NCBI GenBank assembly: GCA_015075375.1
Contig: JABTUM010000001.1
Coordinates: 2,475,201-2,539,200, forward strand
From: Planctomycetota bacterium
GTDB lineage: Bacteria; Planctomycetota; SZUA-567; H5-PLA8
DNA length: 64,000 nucleotides
Reading direction: 5' to 3'
The position numbers and the translations under genes are program-made. The notes below the pieces were generated by a model. The model was not told where the DNA came from. It did not search any database and was given only the letters and a program-made list of their open reading frames with translations. Position 1 is the first letter of the stretch. The number at the start of each line of letters is the position of its first letter. Shown one piece after another: positions 1 through 8,642 of the stretch.

Positions 1-800
1 GCTTCGCTGGCCAGACAGCCGCTGCGTTCCATCTCGAGGAGTTCTTCGGCCACGCGCAGGTAGGCTTTCGCGCCGGCGCACGCCGCGTCGTAGTGGAGCA
101 CCGGCACGCCGTCTTTCTGGCTCTCGGCGATCTTGATGTTGTTCCGGACCAGCGTGCCGAGCAGATGCGGCGCGAGGCGCGGATCGCCCTGCAGGCGCTT
201 GAGCGTCTCGCGGTTCACGTTGGTGCGGCTGTCGAAGAGCGTGACGAGGACGGCGCTGACGCGCAGATCGGGGTTGAGCGCTTCGCGGAGCATGCCGACG
301 ACTTCGAAGAGTTTGCCCAAGCCTTCGAGCGCGAAGGGGTGCGCTTGCAGCGGGACGAGCGCTTCGTTCGCGGCGACCATGGCGTTGACGGTCAGCAGCG
401 AGAGGCTGGGCAGGCAGTCGATGAAGACGTAATCGTAGCGGTCGCGGACCGGCGCCAGCGCGCGCGCCAGGCGCGTCTCGCGGCCCATCACCGGAACCAG
501 TTCGATCTCCGCGCCCGAAAGGTCGATGTGGCTGGGCACGATGTCCAGCCCCGGCCAGGGCGTGCTTTGAATCAGGTTCGAGGCAACGACGTGCGGATTG
601 AGCAGGAGTTCGTAGACGGATTCGGAGAGATCTTTCGCCAGCATGGAAAGGCCGTGGGTCAAGTTGGCCTGCGGGTCGAGGTCGATCAAGAGGACGCGCT
701 TGCCCAGGTGGGCCAGCGAAGCGCCGACGTTGAGCGTCGTCGTGGTCTTGCCGACGCCGCCCTTCTGATTCATGACCGTAATGACTCGCGGAATGCGCAA
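1..800 (-). CDS. parA: ParA-family ATPase (3' end outside window)
   Basis: ParA/Soj/MinD-type deviant Walker ATPase, which would drive segregation of a chromosome or plasmid region or position cell components. About 266 codons are visible and the C-terminus lies beyond base 1. The first residues read [20 protein letters not shown], with the signature lysine in KGGVGKTT, then [16 protein letters not shown] and the Walker B stretch [10 protein letters not shown]. The start is taken as TTG at 800 because AAAGGAG lies six bases upstream and because RVITV is the normal first beta strand. A later ATG at 773 would cut this strand. No ParB is visible, so whether this is the chromosomal Soj or an orphan ParA cannot be decided here. 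Confidence 0.93.
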   Translation of the reverse strand, partial: MRIPRVITVMNQKGGVGKTTTTLNVGASLAHLGKRVLLIDLDPQANLTHGLSMLAKDLSESVYELLLNPHVVASNLIQSTPWPGLDIVPSHIDLSGAEIELVPVMGRETRLARALAPVRDRYDYVFIDCLPSLSLLTVNAMVAANEALVPLQAHPFALEGLGKLFEVVGMLREALNPDLRVSAVLVTLFDSRTNVNRETLKRLQGDPRLAPHLLGTLVRNNIKIAESQKDGVPVLHYDAACAGAKAYLRVAEELLEMERSGCLASE

Positions 801-1148
801 CGCCGGCTCCTTTGGGGATACTCGTCCAGGCCCAGCGCCAGACTAGCGGCCGCGGCGGCCACGCTCAAGGACTCCAAGCCATTCGCAGCAAAAAGGCCGC
901 GAGAATTTTCGGCGTCAAAATCGCGGCCCTGAAAAGGACGCGCGGGCGCGGCCGGTTTTCCACCGTTTCTCCATGCTTGGAAGAATCGAGTGCGGCACGG
1001 GTAAGCCGATGGGAAGCCTCACCGGTGCAGCGGCGGCTGTGAAGAGACTCGTGGAGAAGCCGTGGAAAGCGCGTAAGCTGAAACGCTCTAAACCGCGCCG
1101 GATGCCGGTACGTTGACAGAGCTGCGGGACTCGTTGAGGCGGCCCACG
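801..1148. other. Intergenic region with no gene seen
   Basis: Divergent gap between the ParA-type gene and the small membrane protein. It holds the AAAGGAG ribosome site of the ParA-type gene at 807-813 (minus strand). No convincing promoter, hairpin or short gene was found. Confidence 0.5.
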
Positions 1149-1907
1149 ATGGCGGCGGAATCGATCGAACTGGAGCAGGCGCCGCCGCGCGGGAACGCGC
1201 TGATCACGCGGCGGCTGGTGTGGAGTCTGGGCGCGGTGGCTTTGGGCCAGGCGCTGGTGGTGAGCGCCGCGGCGCTGGGCGCGCCCGCGTGGCTGCCGGG
1301 CGGCGCGGCGCTGCAACCGGCGGCGTTGCCGGGGCTGCTGGCCGGGACGGCGGTGGCGCTGGCGCTGCTGCTGGCGCCGGCCTGGGGCGAGGCGGCTCCA
1401 GCCGGAGAGACGCGCGGCGCGTTTCTGATCCGCGCGGGCTTCGTGGGATGCTGGCAGGCCGCGGCATGCGCGTACTTTTTATTGATCGCTTCGCGCATGA
1501 CGCCGGTGGATGCGGGCGGCTTGACGCGGGCGAGCGCGAGCGTGGGGCTGTGCGCGATGCTGGCGGTGCTGCTGGCCGGGTGCTGGCCGCGCGCGTATCC
1601 GGGGGTGGCGCTTTTTTGGGCCGTCGGCGCTCCGATGAGCGCGTATCTGGTGGCCGAACTGTTCCGTTCGACGCCGCCCGGCTACATGGGCTGGTCGGCC
1701 AATCCGAGCGCCGAAGCGGCGACGCTGCGGACGTGGGTGGACGCGCTGCTGCGCCTGAGCCCCGGAACGGCCGCGGTGGGGCAGTTGGAGGGCCAGCTTC
1801 CCGGCGGTGTTCCGATGGGCTGGACGCAGGTGGGCGTCTTCGGCTTGGCGGGTGGAGCGGTGGCGTTCCTGGCGCTGCGCTTTACGCCGCCTCGAAGGGC
1901 TCAATAA
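1149..1907 (+). CDS. Small polytopic membrane protein, unknown function
   Basis: A 252-residue protein of no family I recognise. After a short polar N-terminus (about 20 residues) it has roughly six hydrophobic stretches, near residues 24-46, 58-78, 95-115, 128-147, 152-172 and 228-246, so it is an inner-membrane protein. The loop between the last two segments (about 175-225) is long and probably extracytoplasmic. ATG 1149 is preferred; a TTG at 1113 would add 12 residues. No strong ribosome site supports either. It stands alone between a ParA-type gene on the other strand and the FHA gene, so context gives no function. Confidence 0.6.
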   Translation: MAAESIELEQAPPRGNALITRRLVWSLGAVALGQALVVSAAALGAPAWLPGGAALQPAALPGLLAGTAVALALLLAPAWGEAAPAGETRGAFLIRAGFVGCWQAAACAYFLLIASRMTPVDAGGLTRASASVGLCAMLAVLLAGCWPRAYPGVALFWAVGAPMSAYLVAELFRSTPPGYMGWSANPSAEAATLRTWVDALLRLSPGTAAVGQLEGQLPGGVPMGWTQVGVFGLAGGAVAFLALRFTPPRRAQ

Positions 1908-2079
1908 GGTAGGAAAAGCACGGTGCAGTTTGTGCGCAGGCTATTTCCGGGCTTCGCTACAATCGATCCAACTCCCTACGGTTAAAAGATTAATACCTCA
2001 AGCGCGGACGTTTTCGGCGAGGTGCATGCAGGAAAACGCGGCTTGTCCCGTCCAAGCTTCGGCGCGCGTGCAGGGTTGG

Positions 2080-2107
2080 TTGCACGTGTGCCGAGCTACG
2101 CTATAAG
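2080..2107 (+). promoter_or_regulatory. Predicted sigma70-type promoter of the FHA gene
   Basis: TTGCAC (2080-2085), a 16-base spacer, and TATAAG (2102-2107) form a good vegetative promoter about 100 bases upstream of the FHA gene start. The 301-base gap 1908-2208 is distinctly AT-richer than its flanks and contains nothing else recognised. Confidence 0.55.
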
Positions 2108-2208
2108 TGTGTGTCTTAAAGAAAGTTGCATGCGCGCCTGGAGATCGATCCGGGCGCAGATTGGGGCCTGTCGGATGGGCCCCCCTGCTGCGATGAGCTG
2201 ATACCCGC

Positions 2209-5013
2209 ATGGCCAAGCTGATCATCAAAGACGAGACCGATGCCGAACGCGTACACGAACTGACCGACGACGTGACGACGATCGGGCGCTCTTCGAACAA
2301 CACGATCCAGATCACCGACAAGAAGTCTTCGCGCAATCACTTCCGCGTGGAACGCAACGGCGAACGCTTCCGCGTGGTGGACCTGGGTTCGACGAACGGG
2401 ACGCGCCTGAACGAAGAGAAGGTGGCGACGGACCTGCTCTGCCCCGGCGACGTGCTGCGGATCGGGATGACGACGTTCCGCTTCGACGGCCCCGGCGAAG
2501 CGCGGAAGATCGACACGACGAAGCCGCCGCCGGTGCCGGACGAGGAGATCGACCTGGAAGGCACGGTGGACCTGGACCAGGACTCGGCCGGCAAAGCGCG
2601 CGCGTTCGCCGAAGAACACGCCAAGGGGCAGGAAACCGACAAGCCCAAGTACGTGCTGGAGGTGATCGAGGGCCCCGACCAGGGGAAGCGCTACGAACTG
2701 GGCCTGGACCCGCTGACGATCGGGCGCAAGCCGTCGAACACGATCAAGATCACCGACGAGGCCTCGAGCAGCTTCCACGCCGAAGTGAAGAAAGAGCCGA
2801 TCGGGTACGTGATCAGCGACCTGGGTTCGACGAACGGTACGCGCGCGAAGGCGCGCGGCGCTTCGGACTTCGAGAAGATCGTCAAGACGCCGCTCTCGGT
2901 GGGGATGCAGATCAAGATCGGCAAGACGATCTTCGAATACAAGAACGTGGGCAAAGCGCAGGCCGAGGACGAACTGTTCGGGACGGTGGTGCTGGACCCC
3001 GAGAAGCTGGAACAGCAGATCGCGGAGCGCCCGTCGAAGCCCGGCGCGATGCCGAAGCAGGGCGTGCTGGGCGCGGTGGCGGTGGCGGTGTTCCTGGCGA
3101 TCGTGGCGGGGGTGGTGTTCTTCCTGCCCGGCGGCGATCCGCCGCCGGTCGATCCGACGCCGCCGCCGGTCACGCCGCCCGGGCCGCCGGTGGCCGAGAT
3201 CCGGCTCGAGAACGCCGACTTCAGCAAGGACGTGGACGACCAGGGCAACCCGATCGGCTGGAAGCCGCTGCCGGGCCAGCCGGGCGTGGTGCGGATCACC
3301 GTGGACGCCGAAGCGCAGGCGCCGGTGGAACCCAAGCCGGAGATCGCGAAGGGGCTGGTGATCCACAAGTCGGGCGCGACGTCGCCTTCGACGCGCAGCT
3401 TCGCCGAGACGCTGGACACGTGCCCCGTCGATCCGGCCAAGAGCTACGAAGTGAGCGGCTGGCTGAAGAACGACGGCGACGGCCTGGTGGGCCTGCGGCT
3501 GCAGTGGGAAAAGGGCGACCGCAAGCTGCCCGAACCCGCGGTGGTGCTGGTGGGCAATCAGCCGTGGAAAGAACGCAGCGCAATCCGCCGCCCGCCGCCG
3601 TGGGCCGACCGCGTGCGCTTGAGCGTCTTCACCGAAGGGCGCGAAGGCAAAGCGAGCTTCGACAACCTGAACTTCAAGCTGGCCGACGGCGCGGGCGCTC
3701 CCGCCACGCCTTCGGTGCGCTTCGGGCAGATCGCGGTGAACTTCGAAGGCGGCGCGGGCATCTTCAGCGCCTCGGTCTCGGGCGTCACTTCGCTGACGGA
3801 AGCCCAACTGGCGCTGGCCAGCACCGACGACAAGATCGTCTCGGGCCTGGAGAGCGCGATTCAGCCGCAGATCACCGACGAGAGCGGCAAGGCCACGTTC
3901 CGCGGGCGGCTGTACGACTTCCAGTTGCAGAGCCCGACGAATTATCTGGTGCAGGCCAATCCCGGCGCGGGCGGCGTGGAAGTCCGCTTTGCCATCGACC
4001 CGCAGCCGGGGAGCACCGGGAAGCCGCGCCTGACGTTCTACCTGGAAGGCGCGCAGGCGCTGGGTGAAGTCGAGCTGGGCGTCGGCGGCAAGCAGGAGCG
4101 CTTGCAGGCGGCCGACGCGCGCAGCGAAAAGGGCGTCACGGACGTCACCTTCAACATCGGGCAGCGCCCGCAACTGTACCTCAACTTTTCGAGCCCGGTT
4201 AATCTGAGCACCAAGCGCGAGGGCCTGCGGCGCTACGTGGAGGTCCGCTTCGACCGCGAGCTGGCGGTGGAATTGGCGCCGGAGAACGTGAGCGAGAAGC
4301 AGATTCTGGCGACGAAGCTGCAGGATCTGGACGAAGCGATGCGCAAGGAACAGTGGTCGCAGGCGTTCCGGCGCTGCCAGGAGATCGACGCGAAGTTCCG
4401 CAGCAAGTTCGACGAAGCGCGGCAGAAGGTGGACGCCGCGCGCTCGCTGTTGGACAGCGCGTGGAAGAAGGACGAGGACGAGATGGGCCGGCAGTTGGGG
4501 CTGCTGAAGCAGTTTGGCGCCGGCGCGGCGGACGCGGTGGAAAAAGTGCTGACCGATCTGGCCTCGAAGTGGGCCGACACGCCGAAGGTGAGCGACATCA
4601 AGAACGCGATGGCGCAGATCGAGGCGGCGCGGGCTTCGGGCAAGAACCAGGCGAACGAAGAGGCCGCGGCGCGCGAGCTGGACCGTGCGCAGAAGGCGAT
4701 GGAACAGGGCGGCGACGCGCTGCAGGTCGCCGTGGTGCTGTGCAACAAGATCCTGCGCGACTACAAGGACACCGCCGCCGCGAAGGGCGCTCAGGAACTG
4801 CTGGCGAAAGCCAAGGCCGCGAACGAAAAGTACGGGCTGCTGCTGGACATCACCGACCGGCTGAAGAAGCAGGCGGAACCGTTCGTGAAGGCCGGCGATT
4901 ACGAATCGGCGATCAAGCTGATCCGGAACGACAAGGACTTCCGCGAGCACCAGCACGAACTGACGGAACTCAAGACCTACCTGCAGGCGCTGGAAGCGAA
5001 GCGCGGGAAGTAA
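2209..5013 (+). CDS. Two-FHA-domain membrane protein
   Basis: A 934-residue signalling or scaffold protein. Two cytoplasmic forkhead-associated domains lie at about residues 20-88 and 160-245. Each has the phosphothreonine-binding signature: IGRSSNNTI...SRNHF...LGSTNGT in the first and IGRKPSNTI...SSFHA...DLGSTNGT in the second. A membrane segment follows at about 285-307, then a PPPVTPPGPP linker, a probable beta-sandwich region (about 330-490) resembling carbohydrate-binding modules, and a long charged helical C-terminus (about 690-930) of TPR or coiled-coil character. FHA domains read Ser/Thr kinase output, and two such kinases occur elsewhere in the window, but pairing is inference. It is preceded by a good promoter but only a weak ribosome site. 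Confidence 0.9.
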   Translation: MAKLIIKDETDAERVHELTDDVTTIGRSSNNTIQITDKKSSRNHFRVERNGERFRVVDLGSTNGTRLNEEKVATDLLCPGDVLRIGMTTFRFDGPGEARKIDTTKPPPVPDEEIDLEGTVDLDQDSAGKARAFAEEHAKGQETDKPKYVLEVIEGPDQGKRYELGLDPLTIGRKPSNTIKITDEASSSFHAEVKKEPIGYVISDLGSTNGTRAKARGASDFEKIVKTPLSVGMQIKIGKTIFEYKNVGKAQAEDELFGTVVLDPEKLEQQIAERPSKPGAMPKQGVLGAVAVAVFLAIVAGVVFFLPGGDPPPVDPTPPPVTPPGPPVAEIRLENADFSKDVDDQGNPIGWKPLPGQPGVVRITVDAEAQAPVEPKPEIAKGLVIHKSGATSPSTRSFAETLDTCPVDPAKSYEVSGWLKNDGDGLVGLRLQWEKGDRKLPEPAVVLVGNQPWKERSAIRRPPPWADRVRLSVFTEGREGKASFDNLNFKLADGAGAPATPSVRFGQIAVNFEGGAGIFSASVSGVTSLTEAQLALASTDDKIVSGLESAIQPQITDESGKATFRGRLYDFQLQSPTNYLVQANPGAGGVEVRFAIDPQPGSTGKPRLTFYLEGAQALGEVELGVGGKQERLQAADARSEKGVTDVTFNIGQRPQLYLNFSSPVNLSTKREGLRRYVEVRFDRELAVELAPENVSEKQILATKLQDLDEAMRKEQWSQAFRRCQEIDAKFRSKFDEARQKVDAARSLLDSAWKKDEDEMGRQLGLLKQFGAGAADAVEKVLTDLASKWADTPKVSDIKNAMAQIEAARASGKNQANEEAAARELDRAQKAMEQGGDALQVAVVLCNKILRDYKDTAAAKGAQELLAKAKAANEKYGLLLDITDRLKKQAEPFVKAGDYESAIKLIRNDKDFREHQHELTELKTYLQALEAKRGK

Positions 5014-5052
5014 CGGCTCCGCGCCGAAGTTCGCTCCATCCGCGGCCTTGGT

Positions 5053-6603
5053 TCAATCGCAAGCCAGCGCGGCTTCCTGCGGCGCGGCTTCGATCACGCG
5101 CATGGCCTTCCACTTGCCGCCGACGAAGCGCGCGAGCCAGACGAGCGCTTGCAGCATCACGAAGGCCGTCGCCGCGATCCAGTACGCGATCACCCCGGCG
5201 CCCTGCGCGTCCAAGATCAGCAGCGCCAGGTAGAACGCGGCGTTCATGGCGGTGCCCGCGATCATCGTCCAGCGCGTGTCGCCGGCCCCTTGCAGCGCGC
5301 CGAGCATCACGATGGTCACGCCGTCGAGGACGCAGTACAGCGCCACGTAGCGCAGGATCGTCACGCCCAGCGCCTGAATCGGCGCGAACTGCTCGGCCGA
5401 AACCGTGCGCGGATCGTGGAAGTGCCCGTAGAGCCACTCGGGACAGCAGACGAAGAGCAGCGCCGAGGCGAGCATCCACGCTTCGGCGACGATCAGGCCG
5501 CGGCGCGTCACGTTCACCGCGCGCTGCGGTTCGCCCGCGCCCTGCGCGTGCCCCACCAGGGTCGCGATCGCCGTCGAGAGCCCGATCAGCGGAAAGAACG
5601 CGATCCCGTTGATGCGCCAGGCGATGCCCGTCGCCGCCAGTTCGCTCCCGCCCACGCGGCCCACGAACGTCAGGAACATCGACCAGGCGAAGATCTCGAC
5701 TCCGATGCGCGCGCCGTTGGGAATGCCGAAACGCACCAGCCGCGCGAAGAGCGCGCGGTCGAAGCCGCGGCTCGTCCAGGTCGCGAACTCCTTGCGGTGC
5801 GCGGGGGCCAGAAAGAGCGCGCCCAGCGCGAGCACGATGAAGCCTTGAGCGGCCACGGTGGCCCACGCCGCGCCGGCCATGCCCAAGGCGGGGAAGCCCC
5901 ACGCGCCAAAGATCAGCGCGTAGTCGAGGAACGCGTTGAGCAGCACCGCCGAGAGCTGCACCAGCATGAACGTGCGCGTATCGCCGCGGCCCGTGAAGAA
6001 TCCGCCCAAGGCGTTGCACGCCAGCGCCACCGGCGCGCCGAGGCAGACGACGCGGAAGTATTCGGCCTCCAGCGCGCGAATCTCCGGCGCATGGCCCATC
6101 CAGGCGAAGAGCGGACCGGCGAAGGGCGCGAGCATCGCGATGCCCAGCCCGCTCAGGACCGCGAAGTAAAGCCCCTGCCAGACGGCCGCGCTGACGCGCT
6201 CGGGCCGCTTCGCGCCGGTGTATTGCGCCACGAACGTCGAGACGTAGCCGGTCACGCCCATGAAGAGCGACATGGCCAGGAAGTTCGTCATCGAGGCGGG
6301 CACCGACGCCGCCACCGCGGCTTCGCTGTGCCAGGCCAGGAAGAGCGAATCGACGAACTGCATCATCATGTAGCCGGTGGCGCTGAGCACCAGCGGGCCG
6401 GCCAAATAGACGATGGCGCGGTAGGAATCGGGCGCGGCGCCCGAGACCGTCGGCAGACGCGTGGAGACACGCTCCACCGTCCCGGCATCGATCGTCCGGT
6501 CCAGTTCTTTCTCGAGCACAAAGCACCCAAGGGATTCGAGTTCGGCTTCGTCTTCCGCAAAGACGAGTAGGGCAATATGCCTTACGCACCCCGCAAAACG
6601 CAA
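5053..6603 (-). CDS. MATE-family multidrug exporter (NorM-like)
   Basis: A cation-coupled efflux pump of the multidrug and toxic compound extrusion family, with about 12 transmembrane helices in two homologous halves. Typical MATE stretches include SATGYMMMQFVDSLFLAWH in the first helix region, GRGDTRTFM after helix 5 and LGALQGAGDTRWTM in the second half, the paired GxGDTR motif of the fold. With the TTG at 6603 the protein has 516 residues and an acidic N-terminal extension of about 58 residues before helix 1. The usual MATE length is about 450, so the true start may be a GTG inside this extension. No ribosome site settles it. It converges with the FHA gene, 39 bases apart. Confidence 0.9.
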   Translation of the reverse strand: MRFAGCVRHIALLVFAEDEAELESLGCFVLEKELDRTIDAGTVERVSTRLPTVSGAAPDSYRAIVYLAGPLVLSATGYMMMQFVDSLFLAWHSEAAVAASVPASMTNFLAMSLFMGVTGYVSTFVAQYTGAKRPERVSAAVWQGLYFAVLSGLGIAMLAPFAGPLFAWMGHAPEIRALEAEYFRVVCLGAPVALACNALGGFFTGRGDTRTFMLVQLSAVLLNAFLDYALIFGAWGFPALGMAGAAWATVAAQGFIVLALGALFLAPAHRKEFATWTSRGFDRALFARLVRFGIPNGARIGVEIFAWSMFLTFVGRVGGSELAATGIAWRINGIAFFPLIGLSTAIATLVGHAQGAGEPQRAVNVTRRGLIVAEAWMLASALLFVCCPEWLYGHFHDPRTVSAEQFAPIQALGVTILRYVALYCVLDGVTIVMLGALQGAGDTRWTMIAGTAMNAAFYLALLILDAQGAGVIAYWIAATAFVMLQALVWLARFVGGKWKAMRVIEAAPQEAALACD

Positions 6604-6744
6604 ATCGGGGCTCCGGAGGCGTTTGTCCGAGTCTCGCGTCTTAACGCCACTTGAATTTCCGAAGCGCGCCTAGAGACTGGGCGTCTTAATCAGGGTGCCA
6701 CCCCTGCAACTTCGATCTAAGTCTTGGTCCGACCAGGAATTATC

Positions 6745-7791
6745 ATGGCCGCAGAAGTGCTTGTCGATGTCCAAGGCCTGGCCAAAACCTACGGCCCCTT
6801 GCGTGCCGTGGACGGGTTGACCTTCCAGGTGCGCCGCGGCGAAATCGTCGGGCTGCTGGGCGCCAACGGCGCGGGCAAATCGACGCTGATGAAGGTCCTG
6901 ACCTGCTACCTCACGCCGGACGAAGGCACGGCCACCGTCGCGGGCTGTTCGATCGAAAGCGACCCGGTGGGCGTGCGCCGGCGGCTGGGTTACCTGCCCG
7001 AGAACGCGCCGCTGTACACCGAGATGCGCGTGCGCGAGTTCCTCGATTTCGTCGCCCGTATGCGCGGCCTGAACGCGCGCGCGCGGCGCATGGAACGGAT
7101 CGAGTGGGCCGTCGAGCACTGCGGGCTGAAGCCCAAGTACATGGCGCCGATCGGCACGCTCAGCCGAGGCTACCGCCAGCGCGTCGGCATCGCGCAGGCC
7201 GTGGTGCACGATCCCGACCTGCTGATCCTCGACGAACCGACCAGCGGGCTCGACCCGATCCAGATCGTCGAGATCCGCCGCCTGATCGCGATCATCGGCC
7301 AGACCAAGACGGTCTTCTTCAGCACCCACATCATGCAGGAAGTCGAAGCGGTCTGTTCGCGCGCGATCGTGATCAATAAGGGCCGGCTCGTCGCCGACGG
7401 TTCGCCCACCGACTTGAAGGCGCAGACGGCGCGTCCCGGGCGGCTGGTGGCGCGCTTGCGCGGCGTCGATGCGTCGAACGTCCGGAAGGCGCTCGAAGGA
7501 ATCAGCGCCTGGCGCAAGAGTTCCGTTCGGGCGGTGCCCGACCAGGGGCTCGTCGAATGCGTGCTCCACGTCGGCGCCGGAGGGCAGCAGCCCGAGGCGC
7601 GCGAAGTCAACGCCGCGGGCGAGGCCTTCTTCGCCGCCGCGCGCGAGCACGGCTGGCCGCTGCTGGACCTGCACGGCGAAGGGATGAGCCTCGAAGACGC
7701 GTTCCTCGCCGCGACCGGGCACGCACCGCGCGACGACGACGCGCAAGACGCATCCGCCGCCGAACCCGCGCAAACCAAGGCGCAAGGCTGA
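6745..7791 (+). CDS. ABC transporter ATP-binding protein (GldA-like)
   Basis: ATPase subunit of an ABC-2 exporter, 348 residues. Walker A is GANGAGKST (39-47), the signature loop is LSRGYRQRV (about 139-147, a degenerate LSGGQ), Walker B is LLILDEPTSG (about 159) and the switch histidine is in STHIMQEVEAV. About 120 residues follow the nucleotide-binding domain, as in GldA and CcmA-type subunits. ATG 6745 is chosen because AGGAA lies eight bases upstream; a TTG at 6724 would add seven residues. It opens a four-gene operon with the permease, the GldG-like protein and the DUF4340 protein, a set known from gliding bacteria but also widespread in non-gliders. Confidence 0.93.
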   Translation: MAAEVLVDVQGLAKTYGPLRAVDGLTFQVRRGEIVGLLGANGAGKSTLMKVLTCYLTPDEGTATVAGCSIESDPVGVRRRLGYLPENAPLYTEMRVREFLDFVARMRGLNARARRMERIEWAVEHCGLKPKYMAPIGTLSRGYRQRVGIAQAVVHDPDLLILDEPTSGLDPIQIVEIRRLIAIIGQTKTVFFSTHIMQEVEAVCSRAIVINKGRLVADGSPTDLKAQTARPGRLVARLRGVDASNVRKALEGISAWRKSSVRAVPDQGLVECVLHVGAGGQQPEAREVNAAGEAFFAAAREHGWPLLDLHGEGMSLEDAFLAATGHAPRDDDAQDASAAEPAQTKAQG

Positions 7792-7795
7792 ACCG

Positions 7796-8551
7796 ATGAT
7801 CGCACCCGTCTTCCACATCCTGCGGCGCGAGCTGGCGGCGTACTTGAATACGCCCATCGGCTACGTCTTCGTCGTCTTCTTCCTGCTCTTGAGCTGCAGC
7901 TTCTACGTCTTCCTCGCGCTCTTCGTCGAAGGCGTCTCGGACATGCGCGGCTTCTTCAGTTGGATTCCGATCTTCTTCCTGATCTTCGTTCCGGCGATCT
8001 CGATGCGGCTGTGGTCCGAAGACCGCAAGCTGGGGACGCTGGAGCTGCTGCTCACCTTTCCCCTGCGCACGTGGCAGGCGGTGCTGGGCAAGTTCCTGGC
8101 CGGGCTGCTCTTCCTCGCGCTCACCATGCTGCTGACGCTGCACCTGCCCATCGTCCTCGATACGTACCTGCGGCCCGAGAATCAGCCGGGGCTGGACTGG
8201 GGGCCGGTGATCGGGAGCTACCTGGGCACGCTGGTGCTGGGCATGGTGTACCTTTCGGTGGGCGCGTTCGCGTCGAGCCTGACGGGCGACCAGATCGTGG
8301 CCTTCGTGATCGGCGCGACGCTCAACGGCGTCTTCTTCCTGATCGGCTTCCCGCCGTTCGTGAGCTGGATACGCGATTTCAGCAGCGAATGGGGTCCGCG
8401 GCTGGCCGAGTTCGTGCAGCGTTTCGGCGTCAGCTACCACTACGATTCCATTGCCCGCGGGGTCGTCGATACCCGCGATATCGTCTACGCGCTCACCGTC
8501 ACCGGGTTCTTCCTGTTCCTGAACCACCTGGTGATCGAACGCCGCAGATAG
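7796..8551 (+). CDS. ABC-2 type permease (GldF-like)
   Basis: Membrane subunit partnering the ATPase that ends four bases upstream, 251 residues. About six transmembrane helices are visible, including TPIGYVFVVFFLLLSCSFYV near the N-terminus, FFSWIPIFFLIFVPAISM, and a pair of long helices around LGKFLAGLLFLALTMLLTL. The motif EDRKLGTLELLLT after helix 2 is typical of the GldF/NosY-like permeases. The ribosome site AAGG overlaps the end of the ATPase gene, so the two are translationally coupled. The exported substrate is unknown. Confidence 0.9.
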   Translation: MIAPVFHILRRELAAYLNTPIGYVFVVFFLLLSCSFYVFLALFVEGVSDMRGFFSWIPIFFLIFVPAISMRLWSEDRKLGTLELLLTFPLRTWQAVLGKFLAGLLFLALTMLLTLHLPIVLDTYLRPENQPGLDWGPVIGSYLGTLVLGMVYLSVGAFASSLTGDQIVAFVIGATLNGVFFLIGFPPFVSWIRDFSSEWGPRLAEFVQRFGVSYHYDSIARGVVDTRDIVYALTVTGFFLFLNHLVIERRR

Positions 8552-8642
8552 GAGGGAAGGTCTCGAAGCGCGAAGGGTAAGGCCTGGCCGCGGCAGATCC
8601 CCGCTGCTCCCGTTGCACCCCTCGCATTTCAGCCTCTAGCAC

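Noticed and set aside
2116..4956. 946-residue minus-strand open frame opposite the FHA gene
   Set aside because: Composition is that of an antisense shadow (runs of Arg, Leu, His) and the plus strand encodes clear FHA domains.
4970..6589. Long frames in both orientations over the MATE gene
   Set aside because: Arginine/alanine-rich shadow peptides; the MATE frame alone has membrane helices and family motifs.
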